A stretch of 64,000 nucleotides of DNA from Bacteroidetes bacterium UBA2664 (GCA_002359315.1 DEMS01000013.1:1-64000); one strand, 5' to 3'. Shown: positions 1-8,928, counted from the first letter of the stretch. The notes: generated by a model not told the origin, from the letters alone. Numbers and translations are program-made.

Positions 1-448
1 GTCAGTATGGTCCGGAATATCCATCCGGTAAACGATCAAAATATATCCTTAAGCGGATAGGGTCATCTTGAGATGGGATATAGCCTAAGCCGAATGCATG
101 TTTAATAAACTGATAATACAATAAAAAATATTCGTGCTCTTTGTGATACTCCTCAATTCCTACAGCTTCTACATTGTTCTGCATAAACATAATCCGAACT
201 TTGATCACATCTTCCTGGACAAAGTCAAAGAACAGATTCATGAGCTCAAAATACTTGTCTAGATACTGAGATGTGACTTTCTGCCACTTTAGTTCGCTGT
301 TTAAGTGTAACTCTTCCGTTTTGCTTTTTAATGCCTCTTTTACTGTTTCAATATCCTCGCTTCGAATTAAACATCCCCCATAAAAGTTAGAATAGAATTC
401 CCCGCTTTTGACAGATTCGTCAGCATATAAAATAAGTTCTTTTAACAT
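1..448 (-). CDS. DUF3800-like protein, partial (C-terminus outside window)
   Basis: The reading frame runs off the left edge, so only the N-terminal ~149 residues are visible. The start MLKELILYADES followed by YGGCLIRSED resembles DUF3800 proteins, which begin with a strand ending in an acidic 'DES' motif and are frequent in phage-defence and mobile regions. An in-frame ATG 14 codons upstream (position 490) is possible. The Met at 448 is preferred because the conserved YADES strand then lies directly at the N-terminus. Function is unknown; a nuclease-like (RNase H-like) fold has been proposed for the family. It is co-oriented with the other defence genes of this region. Family recognition is from memory of the motif. 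Confidence 0.6.
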
Positions 449-570
449 GTAATTAATTGCCTGTAGAATTAGGTGTCTTTTTAGCACCATCTAAGGCCAA
501 AGGTATTAAAGAAAGAAAACCCTTACTTAACTTTTTTTAAACAAATTTTAAACAGAGTAAGATATCTCAC

Positions 571-605
571 TGTTGACTTCCCCAAAAACTGGACCGAAGT
601 GGAGT
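571..605. repeat. Possible solitary IS3-type terminal repeat
   Basis: The segment starts TGTTGACTTCCCCAAAAACT and continues with GGACCGAAGT. This looks like the outer end of an IS3-family element (TG start, CCCCAAAAACTGGACC core). No transposase and no matching opposite end were seen in the window, so at most it is a solo remnant. Low confidence because the family end sequence is recalled, not searched. Confidence 0.25.
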
Positions 606-686
606 TGATCTTTTGTGGGGTTTTACGGGGACTATTCGTTTGGGCATGAGGATAAATCCCTTTGCTGCTCACTCGGGCCGGGTTGT

Positions 687-724
687 CCGGCGGGGCATTC
701 CAAACGGGGCGTTGGGAACGAGGT
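687..724 (-). repeat. Hairpin repeat copy 1, just 3' of a stop codon
   Basis: The core at 698-718 folds as TTCC/AACG pairing with CGTT/GGAA around a 3-nt loop, with one internal mismatch. The flank (GGCGGGGCATT on the plus strand) is shared with a second copy at 3258-3292. Both copies sit directly downstream of minus-strand stop codons (750 and 3309). Could serve as a terminator or 3'-end stabiliser, or be a mobile palindromic repeat. Confidence 0.6.
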
Positions 725-749
725 TAAATTCTACCTCATAGTTTGCTAC

Positions 750-1076
750 TTAATCATCTGAAGATTGATCCGTATCACTATACTTAGCAAAAGCACTTTT
801 GTAAAGGCTTTCACTTTCATCTTTAAAACTATTTTTATTTTCAAGAAGCTCTGAGAATTTCTCAAAAATGTTTTTGTAAACTATTTGATGCGCCTTGTGA
901 GATAAATCTTCTTCTTTGTATTCATCCATTTCGAATTCAGATGTAATTGCTTTATTCAAGAGTATCAACAAATCGTCTTTGCTTATTCTGTCTATTTCAA
1001 TCCATGTATCTTCCTGTTCTTCACCTTTGATACTTAGATAATATGCCTTATTATTTTCAATTTTTAAGTATTTCAT
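750..1076 (-). CDS. Small hypothetical protein overlapping the PHP-ATPase gene
   Basis: A 108-residue acidic protein beginning MKYLKIENNKAYYLS; no family recognised. Its start lies inside the 3' end of the PHP-ATPase gene (20-nt overlap), so the two are probably translationally coupled and may act together. An alternative ATG at 1100 would lengthen it by eight residues and increase the overlap. The N-terminal half looks beta-rich. The C-terminal half is helical and charged and ends in a Ser/Asp-rich tail. No transmembrane segment or signal peptide. Inference: an accessory or regulatory subunit of the upstream ATPase. Confidence 0.65.
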   Translation of the reverse strand: MKYLKIENNKAYYLSIKGEEQEDTWIEIDRISKDDLLILLNKAITSEFEMDEYKEEDLSHKAHQIVYKNIFEKFSELLENKNSFKDESESLYKSAFAKYSDTDQSSDD

Positions 1077-3069
1077 AAGATTCGGTTCTTCTTTTTTCAT
1101 ATGCTTTTTCGCCTGCTTCTAAACAATTAAGCATGACTTCAAAGTTGTCAATGGTACTTCCATCTGCATTTTTTAATTTCTTATCGGCAGGGTGGCCAAA
1201 ATAAACTTCATATTTTACACCACTATTTTCGATTATTTTTTTTGTACAAGCAATGTGATTTGGTTTGATTGATGCACCAACTGTGCTACTATGGGTAACA
1301 ATTATTACTGGTATACTTTTAGAAATATCCTTTAATAAAGCATTCACTTCATTTTTTAAGAATATATTATCAAAGGATGATTCTGGTTCATCAATCAAGA
1401 GAATGTCATGTTTTAAAGCATCATTGATTTCATGTAATAAATTAAATTCAGATCGTTCCCCTCCGGATATAGCAAAACCATGTTTATTTAAAGTTTCATA
1501 TTCAATTTGAATAAAAAATTTGTAATAGTCGGTTTCTTCGAGCTCTATTTTTTTTAGTTCAAGCAAAAATTTATAAGGAGAATCATACTTGTCAAAAGAA
1601 TCTCGAAAAGAAAGCATTTTCTTGCTCTTATCTTTTAATCCTTGCGCCCCTGTATATTTCTTTGTTTTAGCAACTATTTTGAAGCCTCTAATATCCTTAC
1701 TGTATATTTCTCGTTCTTTTTGTAGTTCTTTTACAATTCTTGAGAATCTTTTGACTTTCTCTTTTTCAAACAGATATCTATAGAAATCTACAGTCTCTGG
1801 AAAGGTTGATGCTGTTCTAAAACGTAAATCACTTTGTATGTTAGTAATCAACCCATTTAACCAATTTTTTTTTAGGTTGAGCTCAGCTAATTCATTGTAT
1901 TTACTTATTAAGTCTAAAGCCAATGCTTTCAGTGATTCATTAGATACATGTTTATCTATTGTGGCTCTGTACTCTGCATTTTCAATTAATAACTGAACAG
2001 CTTCAATTATATCCTTTAAACCAGATAAATCTTTTTCAGTAAATGGATTTTCACTAAATAACTTTGTCTTAGAATAAACATCTTCCTTTTCTGTCTCGGT
2101 TGCATATTTTACCAATGAAGTAATATATTTTTCTAAATCTATTTCATTTTGCTTCAAATCAACTTTATTTATGTCTTCTACAACCCTTTTAAACTCACTG
2201 AGATATTGTTCAGAAACACTACTTTGTCTTACGCTTAAAAGTTTTTTGAATTTTTCTTCATCATTTTGAAGTAGTGAAAACTGTTTTATGTATTTGACAT
2301 TCTCAAAAGCTGATGAAATTCGATCCAAGGTATAAGTTTTCCCTGAAGAGCGCTCCCCAAGCATTACATTTAATCCAGTAGAAAGCATAAGTCCATCAGT
2401 CGTAGCTTGAAACTTGCTATTACCATCCTCCTTTGACAAAAAGACTTTATTTTTGTCAAATAAACACGCTTTAATACCAGCAAGAGTTACTTCATCAAGA
2501 TCGATATACGTTTGTCTAAGAGAAAATGAATCTAAATCTTCAGAAAACCTTGAATCACTGAAAAGAACAGGCGTTAAACCCTCTTCATTTTTTGTACAAC
2601 TTATGAATTTTTTGATGCTTGTGACTTCTCCAGCAGTAATATGATCTGAGAGTTTTTCTAATGTTTCTTCATTTATGGTAGGTTTCTTGTCATAGTGTGG
2701 TACTAACAAATGTTGATCCAGATTTGGATAAACCTGTTTAAGTTCTTCAACAGATATTGAATCTTGATCAGTCTGTATTAAACTTTGTATTTGAGCACAT
2801 TTTGCAGAAAAATCAGTTAGTCGATTATTTTCGGATATTAGTAATAAATGTCCACCTTCTATATCTATTTCAATGCCAGGAAGTACATCAATATCCAAAG
2901 CCTCGGAGATTGTATTAAACTGTTCAAGATCAAATAGATTATGATTAGTGATTGCAATACAATCTATTTCAAGTTTACGCACATACTCTTTGAGCTTGCC
3001 TAAGCTAAATTCAAATTGAGAATCACTGATAGATGATTTGGTATGTATATGCAAATCAATTTTTTTCAT
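1057..3069 (-). CDS. PHP-domain phosphoesterase fused to SMC/ABC-type ATPase (TrlF-like)
   Basis: 670 residues. The N-terminus has the PHP metal-binding start DLHIHTK (residues 5-11), then ITNHN (40-44) and PGIEID (64-69), as in polymerase/histidinol-phosphatase phosphoesterases. The second half is an ABC/SMC-type ATPase: Walker A GERSSGKT (238-245), a central helical or coiled-coil region (~260-530), signature SGGERS (535-540), Walker B ILLIDEP (556-562) and H-loop VTHSS (591-595). This architecture matches what databases call TrlF-family AAA-like ATPases. The genomic setting next to restriction genes suggests nucleic-acid-directed defence; that role is inference. It overlaps a small downstream ORF that probably forms part of the system. 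Confidence 0.85.
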   Translation of the reverse strand: MKKIDLHIHTKSSISDSQFEFSLGKLKEYVRKLEIDCIAITNHNLFDLEQFNTISEALDIDVLPGIEIDIEGGHLLLISENNRLTDFSAKCAQIQSLIQTDQDSISVEELKQVYPNLDQHLLVPHYDKKPTINEETLEKLSDHITAGEVTSIKKFISCTKNEEGLTPVLFSDSRFSEDLDSFSLRQTYIDLDEVTLAGIKACLFDKNKVFLSKEDGNSKFQATTDGLMLSTGLNVMLGERSSGKTYTLDRISSAFENVKYIKQFSLLQNDEEKFKKLLSVRQSSVSEQYLSEFKRVVEDINKVDLKQNEIDLEKYITSLVKYATETEKEDVYSKTKLFSENPFTEKDLSGLKDIIEAVQLLIENAEYRATIDKHVSNESLKALALDLISKYNELAELNLKKNWLNGLITNIQSDLRFRTASTFPETVDFYRYLFEKEKVKRFSRIVKELQKEREIYSKDIRGFKIVAKTKKYTGAQGLKDKSKKMLSFRDSFDKYDSPYKFLLELKKIELEETDYYKFFIQIEYETLNKHGFAISGGERSEFNLLHEINDALKHDILLIDEPESSFDNIFLKNEVNALLKDISKSIPVIIVTHSSTVGASIKPNHIACTKKIIENSGVKYEVYFGHPADKKLKNADGSTIDNFEVMLNCLEAGEKAYEKRRTESYEILKN

Positions 3070-3257
3070 CTCTCATCTAATTTTGCGGTAGTGTTTCAAT
3101 TACTAAGTATTTATTTAATTCAGCTTTATAACATATTTATGATGAAGAATTCATCACTCGTAAATGTATATCATTCAAGCTACAATGTCATAAAAAAATT
3201 ATAGTTACGGAAAACTCAGTCCAAAATATTTAATGAAGTCGTTCAGTTAAATTGGGT

Positions 3258-3292
3258 GGTCTGGCGGGGCATTGCCAACGGGAGCATTGGGG
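3258..3292 (-). repeat. Hairpin repeat copy 2, just 3' of the HEPN gene
   Basis: Related to the copy at 687-724 (shared GGCGGGGCATT flank). The core 3275-3290 reads, on the minus strand, CCAATG-CTCC-CGTTGG. The stem is fully paired only in the minus-strand RNA, through one U-G wobble, so the structure favours the transcript of the adjacent genes. It begins 17 nt after the HEPN gene stop. The rest of 3070-3308 shows no gene. Confidence 0.6.
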
Positions 3293-3308
3293 AAAAGATT
3301 AAGATTAC

Positions 3309-4370
3309 TTACTCCTCTTCATTATCATCATCGACTGAGTCTGAGTCGTTAGTTATTCCTTTATTTCCAAGTTTTAAATTCCCAATGTTAGTTGATTCAA
3401 ATAACTCTTTAAAAGCTTGTGACTGAGAATCTCTAAGAAGTTGCATTGATTCTTGAAATTCTGTTGAAACTTGAAACGCTAATGCATTTGCCAAATCAGA
3501 ATTAATCTGAACTTTAATATTCTCAAAAACAGTTGAAATACTTTTCATTGCGTCAGATATACTACGCGCTGGTAATTTTGGCTTAGCATTACCAAGAACA
3601 CCAAGTAATTTTGTTCTATGTTTTTTCAATTCTTTTACTTCATAGATCCGTAACAATCTGTGATGCATAACTTTATTTCGAATTGGTATAACCCGATCAG
3701 TTAATTCATCTTCGAGTTCAATCCATGTTTTTTGATCATCAAAATATTTAGAAAATACATCATCCCATATCGACACTGTTTTACTTTTTTCTGCCAGATC
3801 AATTCTAAGTTCATCCATTGAATTTTTTTCAAGAAGTAATTCTTCTAAATCAGAAACAGTTAATGATTTATTTTTTGGCCACTGAGTAAACTTTCCTGTT
3901 ACAATTTCAATAAGTCCACTGAACATTGTGAACTCAATAGGATGGTGGAGTTCTTCCTCTTTCTTATTTGAACTCTTTGCTATTTCTTCTGCTCGTTCTT
4001 TTAATTTATCTGGAATTAACCGATCCCACCAATTAAAGCCTACAACCTCAATCATAGCTTTACTGATAAAATTTCTCAGTTCAGTTTCAATGTCAGATAA
4101 AATATTGTAAGCTTCCTTCCTTAATTCATCCCCAAGCTCGTCTCTTGCTCGAAAGACCCCTTCTTTGTAAACATTAAATCTTTCATAGCAGGCATTAACA
4201 TCATTCTTACCTCCCTTTATTGTTAACACATAGAACTTGTTACTCTGATCAATTTCATATTCTACATCAAATCGTTGCAATTTTATTGCTAAATCTTTTT
4301 CCAATTCTTCTTTTTCATGAATTCGCAAATCGAGCCAGTATTCAAGAAGATATTCTCTATTTGAACCCAT
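3309..4370 (-). CDS. HEPN-motif protein coupled to the restriction-modification enzyme
   Basis: 353 residues, predicted largely helical and soluble. The segment IRNKVMHH (230-237) contains R-x4-H (R231 to H236), the catalytic signature of HEPN ribonucleases, in a context like Swt1-type HEPN domains. The C-terminus is acidic (DDDNEEE). Its ATG shares one base with the stop of the upstream methyltransferase-nuclease (TAATG), indicating translational coupling. HEPN proteins in such positions often act as abortive-infection toxins or are held inactive by the partner system. Assignment to a subfamily is tentative, and the N-terminal ~200 residues are unrecognised. Confidence 0.65.
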   Translation of the reverse strand: MGSNREYLLEYWLDLRIHEKEELEKDLAIKLQRFDVEYEIDQSNKFYVLTIKGGKNDVNACYERFNVYKEGVFRARDELGDELRKEAYNILSDIETELRNFISKAMIEVVGFNWWDRLIPDKLKERAEEIAKSSNKKEEELHHPIEFTMFSGLIEIVTGKFTQWPKNKSLTVSDLEELLLEKNSMDELRIDLAEKSKTVSIWDDVFSKYFDDQKTWIELEDELTDRVIPIRNKVMHHRLLRIYEVKELKKHRTKLLGVLGNAKPKLPARSISDAMKSISTVFENIKVQINSDLANALAFQVSTEFQESMQLLRDSQSQAFKELFESTNIGNLKLGNKGITNDSDSVDDDNEEE

Positions 4371-7300
4371 TATCTCCCCTCCACAACATTCACTTCCTCT
4401 CCCGTCAACCCATACAACTCATAAACCATCCCATCAATCTCTTTATCAGTTTGAGCGATTTGGGATTTTAGTCCTTCGGCTTTGGCTTTTTGTTGGTTGA
4501 AGTATTCCATCCATTCGGCTTCCTTTTCGAGGCTGAGTTCCACCTTTTTCTTTTTCAGCTCTTTCAGGAATTGCTTGAAGGTAAGCTCGTGCCAGCTTTG
4601 GAGTTTCCGGCTGAGTTTTTCAATGTCGAATTTACTTAGGAGAAGATCTGAAAATTTATCCGTGTGCTCATGGAGATCCGAATGAAGTTCCTGCATTCTA
4701 TCTGTGAATTCTATCAATTTTTCCGAAACCTCATCATTCAGCTTTGGTATAGGAAATCTCTCCAATGTATTTACATTTATTTTTGGATAAGCTGCTCTAC
4801 TGAGATTAATATTTTCAAGTTTAAAGAAAGTAGCACAAAGTTTACTTACGATTAGAGGAAGAAAAATTTTAGGATCAACATCATCATCTTTAGGAAGAAG
4901 ATTAAATATGTCACTGTTATTTATTATTTCATCTTCCAAGTATAATCCATCAATCGTCTCACCAGAAAGTATTCTATTTAGAAGTATTCTCTTTCCCTCA
5001 AACAAATCTTTGCTCCTTTGAGCAGCAAGATTTTCGCCATACTTAATAAATCCACTCGTGCCTTTCTGCATGTAACGTTGAACATTACGTGCTTTCAATA
5101 ATGGTAGATAAGAATCATCAATTTTAGTGTCTGAATGATAGATTCTATCATTCATCATTTCTCTAGTTTGAGGTGGAGTTCCTTTTCCTTTCTCATAAGG
5201 TTGCATTCCCTTTTTGAATTCAAAATAATCCTTTAAAGTTGTCTCGCCTTCAAGCTGTAATGTCTTGTGAAAAAAGATTCCAATTTCTTTGTCATCTTTG
5301 CTGAATGTTTTCTCTTCATCAAAAAACCAATCTTTTGCACTGATGGATACCAATCTTTCTTGAATTGACTTTAAATTTTGATCAATACTTCTAACTCTTG
5401 TCTTTTTAGGGAATCTTTCTGCATTAACTTTTTTACCAACAAGTATGCAAGTATCTACTGTGGCATCTTCAAAAACTTCAAAAAGATTCAAAATCTCCTC
5501 AGCCTCATTCTCTTGAAATACAAGTTTTCTAAGCTTTGCATCATATTTAGTAGAAAGCCAGAAATTTGGAATTATCAATCCATAATAAGATTCATTCTTT
5601 AAGAGATCGATGAACTTTTCCGTAAAAATACCATATGTGTTTATCTGGTATTCAGCAGCTTTAAAGTTCGAATAAATATAATCTTTTGTCTTTTTGTCTA
5701 TTGAATGGGATTGAACATAAGGCGGATTCCCAATCACCACATCAAAGCCGCCGTTGGCGAATACATCGGGGAATTCTTCTTCCCAGTTAAAGGCTTTGTC
5801 ACCGGCCACTTCGGGATCATCAATCAGCGAGTTTCCGCATTTGATGTGGTTGTTCAGCGAGGTAAGCTTGCGGCCTTTTTGGGCGGTTCGCAGCCAAAGC
5901 GAGAGCTTGGCGATTTCCACAGACTCCTCATTTATATCTACTCCAAACAGGTTGTTCTCCAGGATGCTGTTTTCAATATCGGATAGCACCAGCACTTCTC
6001 CGTGGTATTTAGCCTGTAATTCATCAAGGTATTTGTGTTCGGCGATCAAAAATTCCAACGCTTGATTCAAAAATGCCCCACTGCCACAAGCCGGATCACA
6101 AATGGAAATATTTAGCAACCATTCCCGATATTTCTTCAAGTCAGAAATACCTTTTTGGGTTCGCCGCTTTGCTTCTATAAAACGCTCATCGTCAATGCCA
6201 AGCTCGTCTTTCTTATCCTCACATAACTTTCCTACCGTGTTTTCCACAATATATTTGGTGATGTATTTGGGTGTATAAAACACACCATCCTTTTTGCGGC
6301 GGGTTTTAGAAGTGTCAACTTTTTGCCCTTTCAGCTCGGCATTGATCTCCTCAATTTCGTTCAATGAATGCTCAAAAATATGACCTAGAATATTGACGTC
6401 CACTTCTGAGTCAAAATCATAATTGCTGAGCTGCTTGGTATGTTTATACAACAGATCATCGTCAATTTTCAGATTATCCAGCACCTCATCCTCAGCAAAC
6501 AATCCCCCGTTGTAGGCAAAAATTTCGGCTTTATCTGGCTCGTTTCTGCCATCATTCAAATATCCGAAATACAGTTTAAACCGATCATATAATGGTGAAT
6601 AAGCGTCATATTTATCCCGCAGGTCCATCCACTGCTTAATAATTTCGCGGATAGAATTAGGGGGGAGCAGTTGACGGTCCTCGGCAAAAAAGATGAACAA
6701 AAAGCGATCCAATAGTTTCTGCGTTTTCTTGAACAGCAGCAGCTTATCGTATTCCGGGTTGTGCTTTTTGATGCTTTCAAACACCGAGTGCTTAAAGTCG
6801 GAATAATCCTTGTACAGTTTCTTGGTGACGCTTTCTTCTTCTGCTAATGAACTGTCCTTGATCTTCTTCGGCAGTCCCTTCGCAAAATTGGGATACCCAA
6901 GGCACAGCCACAGCACCTTGAATTCCTCTTTGGTGAGTGTAAAAAGATTGAACTCAATGAAGTCCACCGCATTGTCAATATAAAACCGCAGCTTCTCAAA
7001 GTTGGATATAATGACGTAGAGGGCATCCGGTTGTTTGTTCTTATATCCGAAAGCTTGTGTTTCCACTTTGCCAAGATCGGTAGTTTCGGTGCCCTTCAGC
7101 TCGATCACCCCACGGACTTTCTCACCATCCAGCAGTGCTCCATCGGCTTTTTTTGAATCGTTGAGGTTCTTCTGTTCCACCACCAGGTTATAATTTGGTG
7201 TAGGATTTTTGGTGTAACCTAGCACTTTCACGAACAGGTCATCCAGAAAACCTTCCTGGTAGGATTCTTCTTTGGCCTCGCGGATGTTTTGCTGTACTTC

Positions 7301-7405
7301 AGCATTATGAAAATGAGCCGTGAATATTCCCCAGGCTTCATTCACCTTTTTCTCATCAATCCCCGATAGATATTTATTCAGTACCGAATGCTGAAATAGC
7401 GCCAT
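4370..7405 (-). CDS. Eco57I/type IIG-like restriction-modification enzyme
   Basis: 1011 residues combining nuclease, N6-adenine methyltransferase and target recognition. An N-terminal PD-(D/E)xK-like site is visible: D88 with ELK (102-104). Then GVFYTPKYI (374-382), SAM-binding motif I DPACGSGAF (437-445) and catalytic motif NPPY (560-563). The C-terminal ~350 residues resemble TaqI-like specificity domains followed by a coiled-coil tail (LSLEKEAEW to the end). Length fits single-chain type IIG/Eco57I enzymes, which need no separate endonuclease gene. It starts the operon with the HEPN gene (TAATG junction). No frameshift or missing motif is evident, so it is probably active. Confidence 0.88.
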   Translation of the reverse strand: MALFQHSVLNKYLSGIDEKKVNEAWGIFTAHFHNAEVQQNIREAKEESYQEGFLDDLFVKVLGYTKNPTPNYNLVVEQKNLNDSKKADGALLDGEKVRGVIELKGTETTDLGKVETQAFGYKNKQPDALYVIISNFEKLRFYIDNAVDFIEFNLFTLTKEEFKVLWLCLGYPNFAKGLPKKIKDSSLAEEESVTKKLYKDYSDFKHSVFESIKKHNPEYDKLLLFKKTQKLLDRFLFIFFAEDRQLLPPNSIREIIKQWMDLRDKYDAYSPLYDRFKLYFGYLNDGRNEPDKAEIFAYNGGLFAEDEVLDNLKIDDDLLYKHTKQLSNYDFDSEVDVNILGHIFEHSLNEIEEINAELKGQKVDTSKTRRKKDGVFYTPKYITKYIVENTVGKLCEDKKDELGIDDERFIEAKRRTQKGISDLKKYREWLLNISICDPACGSGAFLNQALEFLIAEHKYLDELQAKYHGEVLVLSDIENSILENNLFGVDINEESVEIAKLSLWLRTAQKGRKLTSLNNHIKCGNSLIDDPEVAGDKAFNWEEEFPDVFANGGFDVVIGNPPYVQSHSIDKKTKDYIYSNFKAAEYQINTYGIFTEKFIDLLKNESYYGLIIPNFWLSTKYDAKLRKLVFQENEAEEILNLFEVFEDATVDTCILVGKKVNAERFPKKTRVRSIDQNLKSIQERLVSISAKDWFFDEEKTFSKDDKEIGIFFHKTLQLEGETTLKDYFEFKKGMQPYEKGKGTPPQTREMMNDRIYHSDTKIDDSYLPLLKARNVQRYMQKGTSGFIKYGENLAAQRSKDLFEGKRILLNRILSGETIDGLYLEDEIINNSDIFNLLPKDDDVDPKIFLPLIVSKLCATFFKLENINLSRAAYPKINVNTLERFPIPKLNDEVSEKLIEFTDRMQELHSDLHEHTDKFSDLLLSKFDIEKLSRKLQSWHELTFKQFLKELKKKKVELSLEKEAEWMEYFNQQKAKAEGLKSQIAQTDKEIDGMVYELYGLTGEEVNVVEGR

Positions 7406-7486
7406 AAAGAAACTCTTTTCTGATCTTCATTTATAAATCAATTGAATAACAACGGATTATAGGGAAAGCAGAATAGATTTAAAAAA

Positions 7487-7657
7487 CTAGTTTAACCTGT
7501 TGTAATATTTAAATAGTAGTATTTCTAACTCCCAAAAACATATCCACTCTTTTGATTCCACAACTTCACTTAATAATTTCCAAGACTCCTCCCAAGTGAG
7601 AGTTCCCCGAACTAAATTGTGTATGCCTTTTGTTAACCTAAGCTCTTTTTCGGTCAT
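7487..7657 (-). CDS. Small hypothetical ORF, 56 aa
   Basis: An intact 56-codon frame starting MTEKELRLTKGIHNLV and rich in Trp, Leu and Glu. Composition looks protein-like, but no family is recognised and no clear ribosome-binding site is seen. It lies upstream of, and co-oriented with, the restriction-modification gene, so it could be a leader or control peptide of that operon. Equally it could be a chance frame. Confidence 0.35.
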   Translation of the reverse strand: MTEKELRLTKGIHNLVRGTLTWEESWKLLSEVVESKEWICFWELEILLFKYYNRLN

Positions 7658-7851
7658 TTAAAGCTGTTTTTTGCTGAAACCTTTGCTAAGTAAGAGCGGT
7701 GGGAATGGGATTCCTTACCAATTTTATAGAAAAAGTTTGCTAAACGTATATTCAAATAGAGTCAGGAATAGAAGAAAACAAATACAATTTTAGACTTTTC
7801 ACAGCATGATATCTGGACCCCATTAATCTTTACTCTAACCCTACTCATCCA

Positions 7852-7886
7852 TTTAAGCTTAATTTAAGCAAGGGTTCTTATAATAG
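7852..7886 (+). promoter_or_regulatory. Tandem TTTAAGS box A and -7 element
   Basis: Direct repeats TTTAAGC at 7852-7858 and 7863-7869 (11-bp period), then TATAATAG at 7879-7886. First of ten such sites. It lies 67 nt before the PII-like gene. The layout is that of an OmpR/PhoB-type activator overlapping the upstream promoter element. The remainder of 7658-7953 shows no gene. Confidence 0.75.
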
Positions 7887-7953
7887 GACCAGTTATAACA
7901 TCAAATACGGTATAAGGAACGCTTCAGTTATTATTAACACAAAGTCCAATGCC

Positions 7954-8295
7954 ATGAAGCTTTTAAAAGTTTTGATCAGACCCATTTTGCTTGAAGAAAT
8001 TAGTAAAGAATTACGACATCACGGAGTCGATTGTATGACAGTATTTAAAGGTGAGGGTACCGGTAGATACATTGACCCCACCAAAGAGCATGGTTCTTTG
8101 GACTTTCCAGCGATGCATGCAGAACTGGTAAAGATCGAAATTGCCGCTCACGAGAAAGACGCCTCAAGAATTGCAGATATCATACAAAAGAAAGCCTCAA
8201 CCGGAACAGAGGGTGATGGCATGATTTTTATTTCTTCAATTGACGAAGCTATTCGTATTAAAGATGGTACTAGGGGACCCGGTGTCCTTTTTTAA
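7954..8295 (+). CDS. PII-like signal protein
   Basis: 113 residues, the usual PII length. It starts with MKLLKVLIRP, and the nucleotide-binding B-loop region TGTEGDGMIF (92-101) and C-terminal AIRIKDGTRG are clearly PII-like. The T-loop zone (GRYIDPTKEHGS) is shorter than, and unlike, GlnB/GlnK and lacks the uridylylated-Tyr context. This is typical of the divergent 'NG'-type PII proteins described beside metal-efflux genes. Neighbours (Met-rich protein, DUF2933) and the box-A promoter support a role in metal stress signalling rather than nitrogen control; that is inference. A second PII-like gene follows cusA at the other end of the island. Confidence 0.85.
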   Translation: MKLLKVLIRPILLEEISKELRHHGVDCMTVFKGEGTGRYIDPTKEHGSLDFPAMHAELVKIEIAAHEKDASRIADIIQKKASTGTEGDGMIFISSIDEAIRIKDGTRGPGVLF

Positions 8296-8340
8296 AAAGA
8301 TATTTAATAACTAAAACACAATATATAAACTACCATTATC

Positions 8341-8820
8341 ATGAAAACACTTACACTTACTCTTACAATACTTCTTTTTTCTGTGGGAATGGGCTTTGCC
8401 CAGCAGCAGGATATGAATCAAAAGAAACAACAGATGCAGGAAATGATGCAGGATTCTACCATGCGCTCGATGATGATGGAGCATATGGCTCAAAACCCCG
8501 AAATGCGCAAGCAGATGATGCAAAAAATGATGGGTTCCATGAAGATGGACAGCACCATGATGGATAGTAATATGCAGAAGATGATGAATAATCCTCAGAT
8601 GAAGGAGCGCATGCAAAAACACATGGAGATGATGCAGTCTATGATGAAAGATGGAGAAATGGATCACTCAAAAATGATGAGCATGATGAAGGATTCCTCC
8701 ATGATGAAAATGCAAATGATGTGCATGCAAATGATGCAGGGTAATATGGATGGCGAGGGTATGATGAACAAAAAAGATAATGGTATGAAAAGTAGCGACC
8801 ATCAAAAACATCATAATTAA
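8341..8820 (+). CDS. Secreted methionine-rich protein, putative copper binder
   Basis: 159 residues with a signal peptide (MKTLTLTLTILLFSVGMGFA, cleavage near residue 20). The mature part is almost entirely Met, Gln, Lys and Asp, with repeated MM and MxxM patterns, one Cys and a His-containing tail (HQKHHN). Met clusters bind Cu(I) in periplasmic chaperones such as CopC- or CusF-like proteins, but no folded domain is recognisable here. It is likely helical and extracytoplasmic. The gene follows the PII-like gene by 45 nt and probably shares the box-A transcript. Function in copper buffering is inferred from composition and context. Confidence 0.75.
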   Translation: MKTLTLTLTILLFSVGMGFAQQQDMNQKKQQMQEMMQDSTMRSMMMEHMAQNPEMRKQMMQKMMGSMKMDSTMMDSNMQKMMNNPQMKERMQKHMEMMQSMMKDGEMDHSKMMSMMKDSSMMKMQMMCMQMMQGNMDGEGMMNKKDNGMKSSDHQKHHN

Positions 8821-8928
8821 TCAAACAACTGAATAGATAGTCAGCTATCACCAATAAGGTATCTTGAAATTAGTTTGACGAGGTACTTTTACATAAAAAA
8901 GTTAAATCCTATAACACTTATTAAAAGA

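Noticed and set aside
571..749. Complete insertion sequence at the solo IS-like end
   Set aside because: No transposase frame and no second terminal repeat in the window; at most a remnant end.
8311..8667. Minus-strand His/Leu-rich frame opposite the Met-rich gene
   Set aside because: Antisense shadow of ATG-rich codons (CAT = His); no ribosome-binding site. The plus-strand frame has a proper signal peptide.
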